Shown here one piece after another: positions 18,753 through 27,301 of a stretch of 64,000 bases of DNA (positions are counted from its first letter, which is position 1; each line of letters begins with the position of its first letter). The notes under the pieces are model-generated. The model was not told the DNA's origin. It was given only the letters and a program-made list of their open reading frames with translations, and did no database searches. The DNA is taken from contig CAZUGA010000011.1 in the NCBI GenBank assembly GCA_964619885.1, positions 41,156 through 105,155 of the forward strand, written 5' to 3'. The position numbers and the translations under genes were made by a program. Source of the stretch: CAZUGA01 sp964619885 (GTDB taxonomy: Bacteria; Pseudomonadota; Gammaproteobacteria; Methylococcales; UBA1147).

Positions 18753-19381
18753 TCTCAAATGCTCAGTCTAATTTTAACCCACAGTTCCCAGGTCTACGTC
18801 CAAACCGGTAATGGATCACAGGTGTACGTCGCACCAATGGAATAAATTTTGAAAAAATCGAAACATACGAAATGCGATTCTGTCGATTGAACGACGGCGA
18901 ATTTGACTAATATCTTACTTAAGGTTCGTATTCCTATCCCCTGTATTGGTCGAATTGTACATACGTCAATCCGAAACGGGATACTGGGGAATCCAATTAC
19001 CTTAACACGTACCTCCTACTCTCGCCGTTAACTTGCGAAGAGCTGATTGCGAACCGGGCCCGATTCCCCAGTTTCCCAAAAGGCTTCAGTTTATCAAAAT
19101 TAATTTTGATTCCGCATTGCGATATTCACACCCTTAGCTGTTAACATTGATATGTAGTCAAAGATTCTGACCCGTAACAAGAATTCACGGCGCATTAGCG
19201 GTAATCTGACCTACAATGCCCGTGTTTGCTTTTGTTCGCGAACTTACCTTATTATTTGCTGCTTTCAGATAGCCGAATCTAGCTTATCCAATTATTTTCA
19301 GAGAAATATCAAAAACGTAAATGAGACAATGTGACCGATTGTCTTACACCCAATAGCTCTTAAATTTATCGAGGAATACCT
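18753..19381. other. Intergenic region between metH and lipocalin-like gene
   Basis: About 630 bp with no credible open reading frame on either strand. Apart from the metH promoter next to it I see no tRNA, riboswitch core, repeat or strong terminator. The last 15 bases hold the ribosome binding site (CGAGGA) of the gene at 19382. Confidence 0.5.
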
Positions 19382-19801
19382 ATGAGAAAAAGCACTCTTC
19401 TTAACGCTTTGTTGATACTGTTCGCATCAAGTATTTTTTCAATTAGCATAGCGGAATCTATACCGGTAAAGGACAGCTCGGTAATTGTCGGTTCTTGGAA
19501 ACTTACGGGGACCGCTCGAAAACTAGACGGGGAACAATATTCATCACAACAATCATGGCAATTTCGCAAGGACGGAACCTTGGTGTCAACCGCTGCTTAC
19601 GATAGTGGAACCGGGCCATATGCGACTAAAATTGATGAATTTAGTGTAAAAGTAAAATATGAAATCAAAGATGGAAAGATCCTTGCGGGCGTACCCGGTA
19701 GACCTGGAAAAAAATTGACCTACCACCTCATAGAAAGAGAAGGTAATAAGATGACTCTTAGACAGGGATCTGGTGAATTCATGTTCTTTGAAAAGCAATG
19801 A
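19382..19801 (+). CDS. Secreted lipocalin-like protein
   Basis: A 139-residue exported protein. Residues 1-25 form a signal peptide (MRKSTLL, then a hydrophobic core ending near AES). The mature part resembles the lipocalin-like domain: VGSWKLTG near residue 39, followed by alternating beta strands with W-x-F-R-K-DGTL and ending with LRQGSGEFMFFEK. A good ribosome binding site, CGAGGA, precedes the ATG. Its stop overlaps the next start by four bases (ATGA), so the two are translationally coupled. Confidence 0.75.
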   Translation: MRKSTLLNALLILFASSIFSISIAESIPVKDSSVIVGSWKLTGTARKLDGEQYSSQQSWQFRKDGTLVSTAAYDSGTGPYATKIDEFSVKVKYEIKDGKILAGVPGRPGKKLTYHLIEREGNKMTLRQGSGEFMFFEKQ

Positions 19802-20088
19802 CTCCCAGGAAGCAAAATTTAAACACTAATGACAAACATAAAGCGATAAGCCATCAAATTCCTCATGATTCAAAACTTCAGCACAACGACGGCAAAAACG
19901 ATGTTTCGCTATTTAAGACCTTTATCAGTGTTTTATCCGCCGGGCTTGGTGTCCAAACAAATGAGATTCGATGTCGAGATTTTAAGCACGGGTCACCCAA
20001 GCTATTTCTACTAGCAGGCTTGATTTCTACATTAGCTTTTGTAGCATTACTGGTTCTACTGGTTAACCTAGCGATACAGCATTTATAA
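19798..20088 (+). CDS. DUF2970 family membrane protein
   Basis: The C-terminal half matches the DUF2970 pattern: FKTFISVLSAGLGVQTNEIRCRDF, then HGSP and a single transmembrane helix (LFLLAGLISTLAFVALLVLLV). The N-terminal 36 residues are polar and probably disordered. DUF2970 proteins are small proteobacterial membrane proteins of unknown role. The start overlaps the stop of the lipocalin-like gene by four bases. Confidence 0.85.
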   Translation: MTPRKQNLNTNDKHKAISHQIPHDSKLQHNDGKNDVSLFKTFISVLSAGLGVQTNEIRCRDFKHGSPKLFLLAGLISTLAFVALLVLLVNLAIQHL

Positions 20089-20332
20089 AACCTCAGAAAC
20101 CCATAAAAACCACTGAAAATTATGAGGATGGTAATAAAGATTTTGAGTAAGCAGGACTTTAAGTAAACGATGCAAAATCGACAAGTCTACCTCATCACAA
20201 CAGAGTGAAACTGCAGGTCTGTATATTGACATTAAACGGATTACCGGTATACTCTCTGCCGCATAGTGGTGATTGATTCTATCGCTATCAAAAGAATTTC
20301 AACTATTTTTTAAACAAAAAAAGGTACGCAAA

Positions 20333-20461
20333 ATGGGAGCTATTTTAGACGGGGTTGAAGCCCTAAAAGACCCAGTTAACGCAGTTATATTTGTTGCTGT
20401 ACTCGTTGGCGGTTGGTTCTTGTTCAAATGGACAATGAAAGACGACGACGATCAAGAGTAA
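20333..20461 (+). CDS. Very small membrane protein
   Basis: From ATG 20333, preceded by AAAGGTACGCAAA, it encodes 42 residues: a short amphipathic N-terminus, one transmembrane helix (AVIFVAVLVGGWFLFKW) and an acidic tail (KDDDDQE). The open frame extends 60 bp further upstream, but the position of the ribosome binding site favours this start. Function unknown. Confidence 0.6.
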   Translation: MGAILDGVEALKDPVNAVIFVAVLVGGWFLFKWTMKDDDDQE

Positions 20462-20473
20462 GTCTTTACGAAG

Positions 20474-20531
20474 CCACATGTGGAATAACGATTTCAATCT
20501 TTGCAAGAGAATAAAAATCGGCCACATGTGG
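20474..20531. repeat. Pair of CCACATGTGG palindromes
   Basis: Two identical 10-bp palindromes, CCACATGTGG at 20474-20483 and 20522-20531, 48 bp apart centre to centre and each preceded by G. They lie just after the small membrane protein gene and about 210 bp before the HTTM gene. A dimeric regulator binding tandem operators is one reading. Confidence 0.55.
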
Positions 20532-20744
20532 TAAAAGTCCGCCCCATCAGTCTTATGCGTATCAGCCCCATCCCCAGCGCACAACAATCAAAACGTTGAA
20601 CCCCAAGTAAAAATCGGATTATCCGTTTCTGTGCTCAGCAGTATGGATTAGTCGGCCCGTCTACCGTTTCAGCCTATTCGATTTCAAGCGAGTCGCAATC
20701 CACTCAAAGCGACAATCCACACAATCTGCCCCCCATTCTCTATC

Positions 20745-22649
20745 ATGAACAAGCGAATACTTAGCTTAATTGAGCGCGGCCTAGAGAAAAAAATTTCCGG
20801 TACTGGACTGGGTGTATTTCGCATCTGTTTTGGCCTAGTCATCATCCAAGAGATCATATTCTTATATTATTTCAGACATCTGATTTTTGACGATATACCT
20901 TATATTGATTCCGCCACACCGCATATAGATATTGCGTTAATCTCCTGGGCTATCGTCTCTATTATGTTGACGATTGGATTTCATACCCGCTTAAACGCAA
21001 TACTGAATTACCTCTTTTGGGTCGCCTTTCTAATTTTTACACCCATGTGGCATGATTTCGACGGCGGATTTGACCAGCTGATGACGAGCAGCAGCTTTTT
21101 ACTAATTTTTCTACCCGCCGGCAACAACATCTCGATCGACAGCTTAAGACTAAAACTCAACGGGACTATACAGCATACGCTGCTCACCACTAACAAAGTA
21201 CCAGTTCTTAGTTATTACGCACCCCTAGCGATCTCACTCGGCCTTTTATATTTCGACGCCGCGCTACATAAACTTTTTTCCGAATTTTGGCGAAACGGAC
21301 TCGGCACATGGTTGCCGTCAACAATGCCGTATTATATTTCTGCATTGGACATGGGCTGGCTACTAAATATCAAATGGCTACAAATGACATTTGGATATTC
21401 GTTAATATTATTCCAATTTTGCTTTGTTTTTCTCTGTTATTTTAAGAAGTTTCGTATACCCCTCCTGATCATCGGTATTATTTTCCATATTGGCATCATT
21501 CTTTCTTTGAACATCTATCCCTTTGGATTCGGAATGTTGGTGCACTATACATTGTTAGTACCTATTTCCTGGTGGCCCCGGATTAAAAAAGCTATTTCCG
21601 TCCGATCGAACCGCACCAACTTGTATTTTGATCCACAGTCTCCACCGGCATGGCGATTTGCCATCATAGTCAAACATTTCGATATACTAAATTCATTTGA
21701 TTTACACCCTATAGAACACAAAAAGCATGAACCCGAACAATCCAGGTTTTGCGCCGATACGCTCTATATATTGGATGATAAAGGCATCAAACGTAGGGAT
21801 TCCCAGGCTTTGATCTCGATCCTTTACCAAATGCGTTATACGGCGCCAATAGGGCTATTATTCAGATTTCCGATATTCAATTTCCTTATCCGAAAAATTT
21901 ACGATAAATCCGAAGCAAATAAACGAATCAGTTCAAAATCCACGTCATTAGTCCATTCGAATAAGCGCTATGCCGAGGAAGACTCTTTAGCCCAAACAGA
22001 TACTTTTAATCCGAACAATTTACACCGGCAAGCTCAGTCACTCTATCGATTTTTTGGTGTAATCTTATTGTTACAATTGAACTGTACGATCTATTATGGA
22101 CTTATCTACCGGTTAAATATCGACACTCGAGTTACAGCCTTAACACGAGCGATCACCGATGTAAGCAATATTACAACTTCGCTATCCCACACACTATTAG
22201 GCATTACACCTCACGCACTATACATGGACGAACACTTTTCAGGCTATAACAGAATCTTAGCGCTCACTTATTTATCTGATGACGGGCAAGAACGATGGTT
22301 ACCTTTCGTAAATCAACAAGGAAGATTTATTGCCCCCAATTGGGGCCGAGTTCATTCCATGTGGGCTAATGTAGCGGTACGCCCCATCTTTGAAAAAGAT
22401 CGGCTTTACAAATTCGTTCGAAAAGTCACCGCTTTTTGGGCACCAAAAATGGGCGTTTCGACCAACCATTCCAAATTCTTAATTAAAATGAAGCGCATAT
22501 GCGTACCCATGACTTGGCGCCACAATCTCCAGAAACAAAATTTGTCTGGTCAATGGAAAACTATAGGCTCTGTGATTTGGAAAAATAACCGAATGCAGAT
22601 AGATATTCCTAACACGTATTTTTCCGAAAACAATGTATATCGGTGCTAA
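20745..22649 (+). CDS. HTTM domain membrane protein with DCC-like domain
   Basis: Large membrane protein of 634 residues. Residues 1-285 are an HTTM (horizontally transferred transmembrane, vitamin-K-carboxylase-like) domain with several helices and the motifs FRICFGLVII and PMWHDFDGGFDQ. Residues about 297-400 resemble a thiol-oxidoreductase DCC (DUF393) domain in layout (NLYFDPQSPPAWR, a strand-helix pattern, then LLFRFPIFNFLIRKIYD), but the cysteine motif that names the family is absent. A further transmembrane helix and a C-terminal soluble part follow. The real reaction is unknown. Confidence 0.8.
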   Translation: MNKRILSLIERGLEKKISGTGLGVFRICFGLVIIQEIIFLYYFRHLIFDDIPYIDSATPHIDIALISWAIVSIMLTIGFHTRLNAILNYLFWVAFLIFTPMWHDFDGGFDQLMTSSSFLLIFLPAGNNISIDSLRLKLNGTIQHTLLTTNKVPVLSYYAPLAISLGLLYFDAALHKLFSEFWRNGLGTWLPSTMPYYISALDMGWLLNIKWLQMTFGYSLILFQFCFVFLCYFKKFRIPLLIIGIIFHIGIILSLNIYPFGFGMLVHYTLLVPISWWPRIKKAISVRSNRTNLYFDPQSPPAWRFAIIVKHFDILNSFDLHPIEHKKHEPEQSRFCADTLYILDDKGIKRRDSQALISILYQMRYTAPIGLLFRFPIFNFLIRKIYDKSEANKRISSKSTSLVHSNKRYAEEDSLAQTDTFNPNNLHRQAQSLYRFFGVILLLQLNCTIYYGLIYRLNIDTRVTALTRAITDVSNITTSLSHTLLGITPHALYMDEHFSGYNRILALTYLSDDGQERWLPFVNQQGRFIAPNWGRVHSMWANVAVRPIFEKDRLYKFVRKVTAFWAPKMGVSTNHSKFLIKMKRICVPMTWRHNLQKQNLSGQWKTIGSVIWKNNRMQIDIPNTYFSENNVYRC

Positions 22650-22922
22650 ACTCTCTAGCCAATTCAATAATTGAACTTAAGGCCTGCGCCTAATGCAAAC
22701 ACGGTAAATTAAAAACGTTTGGCTTACAGCTACCATCCCATATTTTAACTTCTGTCAATCACATTTTTGTCTCACTTGTCAGCCAATACAATGTTGGCTT
22801 TGAACCTCGATGCCGACGAACGTATTGAATTGTTGCAATCTATTCTGAAATTGATTATAACTACAGCGTGCCATAGAGCACAGTATTATAAATTCAAATT
22901 TTTCTTGATTGAGGAGGATATT

Positions 22923-23093
22923 ATGAAAAAGTTGTTGAGCATCGCTGTAGTTGTAATGCTGACACTAGGTTTTGTCGGATGCGGCAATTCTCCAGATGGT
23001 GACGGACAAAAACCCCATGATGGAGGTCAGTACGGTCAAATGAATAAAAATTATGGCCCAGCTGGTGACGGTAGAGGTAACAGAGGCGGGTAA
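22923..23093 (+). CDS. Small lipoprotein
   Basis: A 56-residue prolipoprotein. The start ATG 22923 follows a strong Shine-Dalgarno (GAGGAGGATATT). The signal peptide MKKLLSIAVVVMLTLGFVGC ends in lipobox GFVG-C. The mature part is a short Gly/Asp/Asn-rich tail ending RGNRGG. The open frame extends upstream, but the ribosome binding site fixes this start. Probably processed by Lgt; role unknown. Confidence 0.75.
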   Translation: MKKLLSIAVVVMLTLGFVGCGNSPDGDGQKPHDGGQYGQMNKNYGPAGDGRGNRGG

Positions 23094-23110
23094 TAGTTAG
23101 TAAGATCCGA

Positions 23111-23158
23111 ACAGCTAGTTCTCGGGCTAGCTGTCTCTAGTGCGCGCAACTGTTGCGC
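23111..23158. terminator. Two adjacent stem-loops after lipoprotein gene
   Basis: ACAGCTAG / CTAGCTGT (23111-23118 / 23127-23134, 8-bp stem, 8-nt loop) is followed by GCGCAA / TTGCGC (23144-23149 / 23153-23158, 3-nt loop). Neither has a T-run, so intrinsic termination is only possible, not shown. The position, 20 to 65 bp after a stop codon, is suitable. Confidence 0.35.
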
Positions 23159-23668
23159 TATGCTAGCAAGGCAGCAAGCCCGATGAGCGGCCCGAGTTAC
23201 CCGTACATCCATTCTACCTCACGTAAAAATTTCATCGTATATTGACGGCTTGTTGAAGTCTTGAAGATGAAACCACAACATGGGTGGGCCAAAGTGGTGA
23301 ATTCGTGAAGTGCGTGTAGTGAGGCCGCCTTCGCGACAGACGGACTTGTGCGCCATTAAATCTTACCCGCTCACAACACCTGTCTCGCGCTAGATTCTGG
23401 TTGGTGTTCCAATCAACCGTAGTCTTGGCGCCGCGTACTATTGGATTCCAAAACATAATTTTTTCTTTCTTTATCCCCACCTTTATACCCATGCATTCCA
23501 AGTTGGGCCACATAGCCTAAGAGACAGTTTTAATTCGAGGTATTGCCAAGTGGCTGTTCTTCGGCAATTTCTTTACCCTTCATAGCCCGCCTCTGGCCTT
23601 TCTGATTCTATTTTCTGGACCGCAAAAACATCCTAGTTGCTACGTTTCCAGTAGAAAAAATGTGTAGG
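23159..23668. other. Intergenic stretch with an IS3-end remnant
   Basis: No convincing gene. Around 23499-23545 the sequence (AAGTTGG, then CCTAAGAGACAGTTTTA) matches the left end of the IS3-family element at 26210, with an internal deletion, so it is a stranded end of the same element. The rest is unassigned; the minus-strand frame at 23232-23513 lacks protein-like features. Confidence 0.45.
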
Positions 23669-24058
23669 ATGATCACGGAAACAGAAAAACAATCTCTAAA
23701 TATCGAAGTACTGCGCGGCCTGTTTGAAAAGACCAATCGTGAGCTATATTGCAGTTTACCCGATACACCTGCTAGACGGAACGCACTCGCTAATCCAAAT
23801 ATACAGTGCGAAACGATCGCGCGCAGGACACGCCCGCGGCATAAGTCGCCGGACTTATGGCATTACGCCAACTCCAGCTTTCCAAGACTGGCTTTTTTCG
23901 TGGCATCGATGCCTCAATCCTGCTCCTATCATAGCTTTATAAAAAAATCGGGAATCACGAACAAGCCCGAGCTAAATATAAGTAATGGAATCAATTTCGT
24001 ACTAGACCTTTTCAAACGAGCGGCCTTCCGGCACATCGACAAGCGCACCGGTGGATGA
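23669..24058 (+). CDS. Doubtful open frame or gene remnant
   Basis: From ATG 23669 the frame gives 129 residues. The first 45 (ITETEKQSLNIEVLRGLFEK and onward) look like a real helical protein, while the rest is low in regular pattern, so this may be the 5' part of a decayed gene fused to noncoding sequence. No family recognised and no clear ribosome binding site. It is the last frame before the tRNA fragment. Confidence 0.25.
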   Translation: MITETEKQSLNIEVLRGLFEKTNRELYCSLPDTPARRNALANPNIQCETIARRTRPRHKSPDLWHYANSSFPRLAFFVASMPQSCSYHSFIKKSGITNKPELNISNGINFVLDLFKRAAFRHIDKRTGG

Positions 24059-24294
24059 CATATTGTAGCGGCTCAACCTTTTGCTTCATCGGTTTGGCAG
24101 ATCACACCATATGATTCAACTGCAGAATCACCCCCTCGGATTGAATCGGCAAACAGCCTTTGCAAACACAAAGCACAGTAGCCAGAACTGAGTATAATAC
24201 GGCAGCGTAGCGGTTATTAGCTCAATGGCTTTCCGCAAAATTTAAGCGAGGGGAAATTGGCAAGGATTTAAAACGGGCCTCATCACTGATTAAA

Positions 24295-24341
24295 TGGTGG
24301 CCAGGGACAGAATCGAACTGTCGACACGAGGATTTTCAGTC
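24295..24341 (-). tRNA. 3' fragment of tRNA-Phe gene (attachment-site remnant)
   Basis: The minus strand of these 47 bp reads as the anticodon loop to the CCA end of a tRNA: anticodon-loop region CTGAAAATC (anticodon GAA), a T-arm with GTTCGATTC, and the acceptor end CCACCA encoded. The 5' half (D-arm and acceptor 5' strand) is missing; sequence diverges immediately upstream of GACTGAAAATC. Such 3' tRNA fragments are the normal scar of tyrosine-recombinase elements that integrate into tRNA genes. Orientation places the inserted DNA to the right (above 24341). Not a functional tRNA. Confidence 0.85.
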
Positions 24342-24498
24342 ACAAGCAGAACGTAATAAATTCAATGAGTTACAAGATTTATTTTAGGTGCTTCTACGAA
24401 ATCGGGCTAATAGTAACAATAACTTGCGTGCTTATTTTAGGTGGTTTTTTGGGTGACCGTCAGTTCGTTGGTATTTTTACTGGTGAAATGCCCGGTTT

Positions 24499-24795
24499 TT
24501 AGCGATCTTCGCGGGTATGCCAGATTCTCAAGATGACAATTTCTTGTCCGATGATGACATAGCGCAGAATGTATCCGTATCGCCCAAAGGGTGTAAAAAA
24601 CTCACAGTCTTCCCTACCCTCTATCCGTGTTCCAATACCCGGATTATCCAGTATAAGCCTTGTCGCCATACGGATTTTTTCGGAAGACCGCCGCGCGGCA
24701 TTCGGGTTGTGCGGTTCGATAAATTCCCGAAGCCGAATGAGGTCGCGCCGAGCCGCAGGTGACCAAACAAGGGTCAGTTTTTGAGTTCCGGGCAT
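24499..24795 (-). CDS. ParE/RelE family toxin
   Basis: A 98-residue toxin of the ParE/RelE superfamily. Typical features are LVWSPAARRDLIRLREFI near the start, NPGIGTRIEG in the middle and the strands GYILRYVIIGQEIVILRIWHTRE at the end. ParE members poison DNA gyrase and RelE members cleave mRNA; the sequence looks more ParE-like, but this is a judgement. It overlaps the 3' end of its antitoxin gene by 22 bp, the usual antitoxin-first order. Confidence 0.87.
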   Translation of the reverse strand: MPGTQKLTLVWSPAARRDLIRLREFIEPHNPNAARRSSEKIRMATRLILDNPGIGTRIEGREDCEFFTPFGRYGYILRYVIIGQEIVILRIWHTREDR

Positions 24796-25058
24796 GGGCC
24801 TTCCTTGTCGCTACCCCACGTCTCAAGCCATGCATCCATGGTTTCGTGGCTGACATATTGGCTTGTGCTTTGATATTCTTCCAAGGCTTCATCGGCTTCC
24901 CGGTTCCTCTTTTCTAACGCCTCTTCCCTGTCCAGAAAATCGGTAATGGCTTTTTTCATGAGCCAGTGGGGTGTCCGGTCCCGGCGTTCGCCGAGAGACT
25001 TCAAACGGGATTTGATCTCTTCATCAAGTTTAACGCCCATCGTTGTCATTTTTGCCAT
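24774..25058 (-). CDS. Ribbon-helix-helix (CopG-type) antitoxin
   Basis: DNA-binding antitoxin partner of the ParE-like toxin. From ATG 25058 it is 94 residues: an N-terminal ribbon-helix-helix (MTTMGVKLDEEIKSRLKSLGERRDRTPHWLMKKAITDFLD) and an acidic, flexible C-terminal part that would wrap the toxin. The frame continues 57 bp upstream but the ATG 25058 fits the family N-terminus better. It probably represses its own promoter together with the toxin. Confidence 0.85.
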   Translation of the reverse strand: MAKMTTMGVKLDEEIKSRLKSLGERRDRTPHWLMKKAITDFLDREEALEKRNREADEALEEYQSTSQYVSHETMDAWLETWGSDKEGPCPELKN

Positions 25059-25062
25059 CTTT

Positions 25063-25087
25063 GTTGCCAAAAGGTTGCACCTGTTGC
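25063..25087. promoter_or_regulatory. Candidate operator of the ParE/CopG-type operon
   Basis: Three GTTGC direct repeats at 25063-25067, 25074-25078 and 25083-25087, spaced 11 and 9 bp, immediately upstream of the antitoxin start. Ribbon-helix-helix antitoxins often bind short direct repeats about one helical turn apart. No clear -35/-10 pair can be assigned with confidence. Confidence 0.35.
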
Positions 25088-25245
25088 TACCATTGTAATG
25101 TAATTTCCGGTTCAAGCAAAAGAAAAAAACTTATCTTGACGAATGGGACAAAATGCCAATAGTCTGGACGGCACTGACAAGTTGAACACTGCTCAGCCAT
25201 AATACCGGCATGAAATGTCACTCACAATATCATGGACATCGCTTT

Positions 25246-25510
25246 CCACCCGAGATCATCAGTTAAGTCGCGCCGCTCCGCCAAGCGGCTACGCGACATT
25301 GAAGACCTGCTGGCCGAACGCCGTATCATCGTTAGTTACGAAACCGTTCGCCAATGGTTTCAGAAATTCGGTCTGAACTACGCCAAGAAGCTTCGGAATA
25401 AGCAAGGCTAACTCGGCGATACCTGGCAAAAGGCGACGTGTGTCAGTTTAAAACAGGGAGTGGTCTAATCTGCCAGATTTTTAATCCAACTTCATCAAGT
25501 TGACGAAGCC
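25246..25510 (+). mobile_element. IS6-family remnant with internal deletion
   Basis: Contains the N-terminal transposase stretch DLLAERRIIVSYETVRQWFQKFGLNYAKK and jumps from GDTW directly to the C-terminal end of the transposase (TWQKATCV), followed by the right inverted repeat AAGTTGACGAAGCC at 25497-25510. The join lies in GATACCTGG; the intact copy at 28787 has GATACGTGG and GATACATGG at the two matching positions, so deletion by recombination between these short repeats is likely. The left end is missing and stops are present. Confidence 0.75.
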
Positions 25511-25583
25511 GAAGCCATTAAATGAGATTATAACTTTTATAATCATCAAAAATGCGTGATTGCAAGACCGGGTACCGTTCTCC

Positions 25584-25955
25584 CTACACAAATCCAGTTA
25601 ACAAAACCCCACTATGAACCTTGATAAGGCACCCCACCAAAAGCAACGGATATATTTTTAATGGAGCTATGCGCTGGTATCCCGAATAAATCATTACTGC
25701 CTCTCCAAGGATCAGTACAAATGGAACCCCCAAATAAACAGGAAAATAATATTTCTGTAAAAAATGATTGTTAGATGCTGAAATTCCAATACTACCTTTG
25801 TGTATTTTTCTAACAAGCATTCCAAAAGAATAAAGTACCATGCCTAATATACTGTATACAAATGCATATACCGTGTCCCAAACAAACGGTGATATTGCTA
25901 TCGAGTCAGGATTATTACTATTTCCCAAAATACCGCCAACTAATCCACGCTCCAA
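25584..25955 (-). CDS. Small multi-pass membrane protein
   Basis: A 123-residue protein with about three transmembrane segments (VWDTVYAFVYSILGMVLYSFGML, YFPVYLGVPFVLILGEAVMIYSG, and LLLVGCLIKVHSGVLLTGF). No family recognised. It follows a TPR pseudogene on the same strand in the decayed accessory region, and it may be the surviving end of a larger gene; no ribosome binding site is evident. Confidence 0.5.
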   Translation of the reverse strand: MERGLVGGILGNSNNPDSIAISPFVWDTVYAFVYSILGMVLYSFGMLVRKIHKGSIGISASNNHFLQKYYFPVYLGVPFVLILGEAVMIYSGYQRIAPLKIYPLLLVGCLIKVHSGVLLTGFV

Positions 25956-25994
25956 CTGTTCCCTTGCAGCGGTTAAAAGATTTCGATCATGTTT

Positions 25995-26207
25995 CGTTTA
26001 CGGATGGTTTTCGCCATAGTTTTTAATATCACTAGCAAGGGCTTCTTCGGAGTATTCGCACAACGCATACCAGGCATTTCCGAGATTATTCCAGTTTTAA
26101 ACCACACTCGGATGATCAGCCCCATAGGTTTTGAGACGACTGACTAGGGATTTTTCATGGTATTCAATTGCCTTTTCTTAATCCCCCAGCTGTACCCCGT
26201 CAGCCCA
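25995..26207 (-). pseudogene. Tetratricopeptide-repeat protein remnant
   Basis: Minus-strand translation gives two kinesin-light-chain-type TPR units: AIEYHEKSLVSRLKTYGADHPSV, then NWNNLGNAWYALCEYSEEAL and KNYGENHP. Two in-frame TAA codons interrupt the reading frame (one in GD*EKAIEY, one in SVV*NWNNLG). Flanks do not supply the rest of the protein. It is cut at its upstream end by the IS3-family element. Confidence 0.7.
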
Positions 26208-26209
26208 AG

Positions 26210-26774
26210 TTGGACAGATTAGCTTGATTGCCTAAGAGACAGTTTTAGTTCATCGTTAACTCAAAGAGGAAACGATGATGACCAAGAAAAGCAGCGCAGA
26301 AAAAACCGTTCGAGATATCCGTCGGGCCACCCGACGCCATTATTCTGCTGAAGAAAAAATTCGTATCGTATTGGAAGGTCTTCGAGGTGAACAGAGCATC
26401 GCCGAGCTGTGTCGCCGGGAAGGAATCAATACACGTGGGAGACCTTATCATCCACAGACTCAAGGCAAGATCGAACGCTGGCACCGGTCGATGAAAAACC
26501 AGATACTGCTCGAGAATTATTATTTGCCCTGCGAACTACAGGAACAGCTTTTGGGCTTTGTAAATTATTACAATCATGAACGCTACCATGAGTCGCTGGA
26601 AAACCTGACACCCTCCGATGTGTTTTATGGTCGAGGGCAAGCAATACTCGATCAACGAGAACAGATTAAATTAAACACTTTAGCGATGCGAAGAAAAATC
26701 CATTACGATAATCAGGCTATTTACGCAACCCGATGAACTGAAGTGTCTCTTAAATTAAGACTCGATCTGTCCAA
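26210..26774 (+). mobile_element. IS3-family element, internally deleted
   Basis: A 565-bp element with matching ends: TTGGACAGAT...TAAGAGACA on the left (26210-26241) and the inverted counterpart TGTCTCTTA...ATCTGTCCAA on the right (about 26745-26774). Both outer borders are followed by AAG (26207-26209 and 26775-26777), which fits a 3-bp target duplication but could be chance. Full IS3 elements are about 1.2-1.5 kb, so roughly 0.7 kb or more is missing from the centre. The remaining open frame is described separately. Confidence 0.8.
26278..26736 (+). CDS. Fused remnant of IS3-family OrfA and OrfB transposase
   Basis: About 152 residues. The first 50 are the OrfA helix-turn-helix (RRHYSAEEKIRIVLEGLRGEQSIAELCRREGIN). 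From residue 51 the sequence is the C-terminal end of the OrfB integrase core (GRPYHPQTQGKIERWHRSMKNQ, with the third catalytic Glu in GKIERWH). The middle, with the first two catalytic Asp residues, is deleted and the join is in frame. It therefore cannot be an active transposase; it could still bind the ends. Confidence 0.8.
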   Translation: MTKKSSAEKTVRDIRRATRRHYSAEEKIRIVLEGLRGEQSIAELCRREGINTRGRPYHPQTQGKIERWHRSMKNQILLENYYLPCELQEQLLGFVNYYNHERYHESLENLTPSDVFYGRGQAILDQREQIKLNTLAMRRKIHYDNQAIYATR

Positions 26775-27086
26775 AAGGTTTTGACGACGTACAGTTATTG
26801 ACCCATTTGAGCCTGGCTGCGGAATAGCCGCCAGATTGCTCCTCAACAGTCGTGATCTTTTGCCCCCAATCGTCCGGCTTCGCCTCAATGACGCCCACGG
26901 CTTTTTTATCGACGAACAGCACATAATCGGCGGGCCAACATTAGTCTGGTATTCACGAACGGCAACGCCTAAACCAGCATTGAAATTGATCTTCTTGTTG
27001 GGTTGTATCTTCCAGCCCGCCAGTTCCAACAAACTATCAATGTTGTCACGGGCTTTTTGTTCAGGTGTTCGGTTTAGCTCAGCCAT
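26775..27086 (-). pseudogene. 5' fragment of type I restriction subunit HsdR
   Basis: The frame begins MAELNRTPEQKARDNIDSLLELAGW and reads REYQTNVGP, after which a one-base shift is needed to continue with ADYVLFVDKKAVGVIEAKPDDWGQ. This is the N-terminal nuclease region of HsdR with its D and E-x-K residues. It breaks off at KPF where the IS3-family element begins, about residue 104 of a protein normally near 1000. No hsdM or hsdS is nearby. Confidence 0.75.
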
Positions 27087-27301
27087 GCGCCGAAAATTAT
27101 TCCCTTATCCCATAACAATCTTGCAAAAGTGTCATGGGGATTAAAATGCGTCAAGATATCACGTTAATAGCCCTTAATTGTAACAATAAGTACGGGGGAT
27201 TAAATTTTTCAATGGAATATCCGGAGGTTGACCGGCAATCCAAATGGACTCAACGCGACTAATAACGAGAATGTCGAATTCATAAGACATACCGGAGACA
27301 T

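Noticed and set aside
18683..18760. SAM or SAH riboswitch in front of metH
   Set aside because: The predicted leader is about 35 nt and the conserved SAH-riboswitch core is not found.
23232..23513. 93-codon minus-strand frame before the island
   Set aside because: Composition is irregular, there is no ribosome binding site, and it overlaps an IS3-end remnant.
24206..24240. TTAGCTCAATGG, resembling a tRNA D-arm
   Set aside because: No matching acceptor, anticodon or T-arm follows; it does not fold as a tRNA and is not the 5' half of the tRNA-Phe fragment.
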